Shown in pieces: positions 62,998 through 64,000 of a DNA stretch of 64,000 bases (position 1 is its first letter; each line of letters opens with the position of its first letter). Source of the stretch: Pseudomonas cannabina (GTDB lineage: Bacteria > Pseudomonadota > Gammaproteobacteria > Pseudomonadales > Pseudomonadaceae); assembly GCF_900100365.1 (NCBI RefSeq), contig NZ_FNKU01000001.1, forward strand, positions 3,720,001 to 3,784,000. The letters run 5' to 3'. The notes beneath the pieces were generated by a model that ran no database searches, had not been told where the DNA came from, and saw nothing but the letters and a program-made list of their open reading frames with translations. Both the position numbers and the translations under genes were made by a program.

Positions 62998-64000
<1,003 letters not shown>

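Overview
The window is chromosomal DNA of a fluorescent pseudomonad, most likely of the Pseudomonas syringae group. The evidence is the high-GC coding, the Pseudomonas-type gene order at the right end (hemL, miaB, phoH/ybeZ, ybeY, ybeX, lnt, leuS), a Pseudomonas-type galactose dehydrogenase, REP-type repeats with the core GTGGGAGCGNNC, a second family of GACGCTCCGCGTC hairpin repeats, and several IS5/IS1182-type insertion sequences. No rRNA, tRNA or CRISPR array was seen.

Layout. 1-2913: a leftward three-gene molybdenum aldehyde oxidoreductase operon (paoABC type), cut by the left edge. 3177-16344: housekeeping and metabolic genes: a purine permease overlapping trmA, an MFS transporter broken by a stop codon, a zinc metallopeptidase with a secreted hydrolase, a tesB-HAD pair, GNAT, an HDAC-like deacetylase, a flavoprotein, a DEAD-box helicase and a DMT exporter. 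16512-24107: an Lrp-type regulator, a DnaQ-like exonuclease, a NYN nuclease, DUF2076, YciC, a decayed EEP-family phosphatase, a LysR/NmrA divergent pair, YjbR and a tiny lysine-rich protein.

24231-31248 is the most interesting block. Six tightly packed leftward genes (heme-oxygenase-like diiron enzyme, PLP aminotransferase, FAD oxidoreductase, TauD-type dioxygenase, ATP-grasp ligase, EamA exporter) lie opposite an XRE-cupin regulator, with an AT-rich intergenic region carrying a 24-bp dyad. The genes overlap or almost touch. Together they look like a small non-NRPS, non-PKS pathway that makes, ligates and exports a modified amino acid or dipeptide. I do not recognise the product. The ATP-grasp gene appears to carry a one-base frameshift in a C5 run just after its natural start, so the pathway may be inactive in this strain.

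31399-37581: hrpB, then a pile-up of three mobile elements (a 99-bp MITE and two IS5-type elements) joined at TTA/TTAG sites. They sit between the 3' remnant of a PLP-enzyme gene and a 5'-truncated trmK that also carries an internal stop. 37653-42993: thioredoxin-fold protein, esterase, galactose dehydrogenase, lipoprotein, FieF and a Gln-rich DUF6515 protein. 43109-44707: an IS1182-type element. 45011-53302: Lrp regulator, rluE, amn, aidB, a DISM sensor kinase, thiD and thiE. 53636-64000: hemL, a Sel1 protein, DUF1820, miaB and the ybeZ-ybeY-ybeX-lnt operon, a YdcF-like protein, a small unknown protein and the 5' part of leuS.

At least four genes are damaged by point mutation or IS insertion (MFS, EEP, ATP-grasp, trmK). 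Together with the IS load this fits a host-adapted P. syringae-type lineage with ongoing gene loss, unless some of the changes are sequencing errors. Starts were chosen from Shine-Dalgarno spacing and family N-termini and are inferences.
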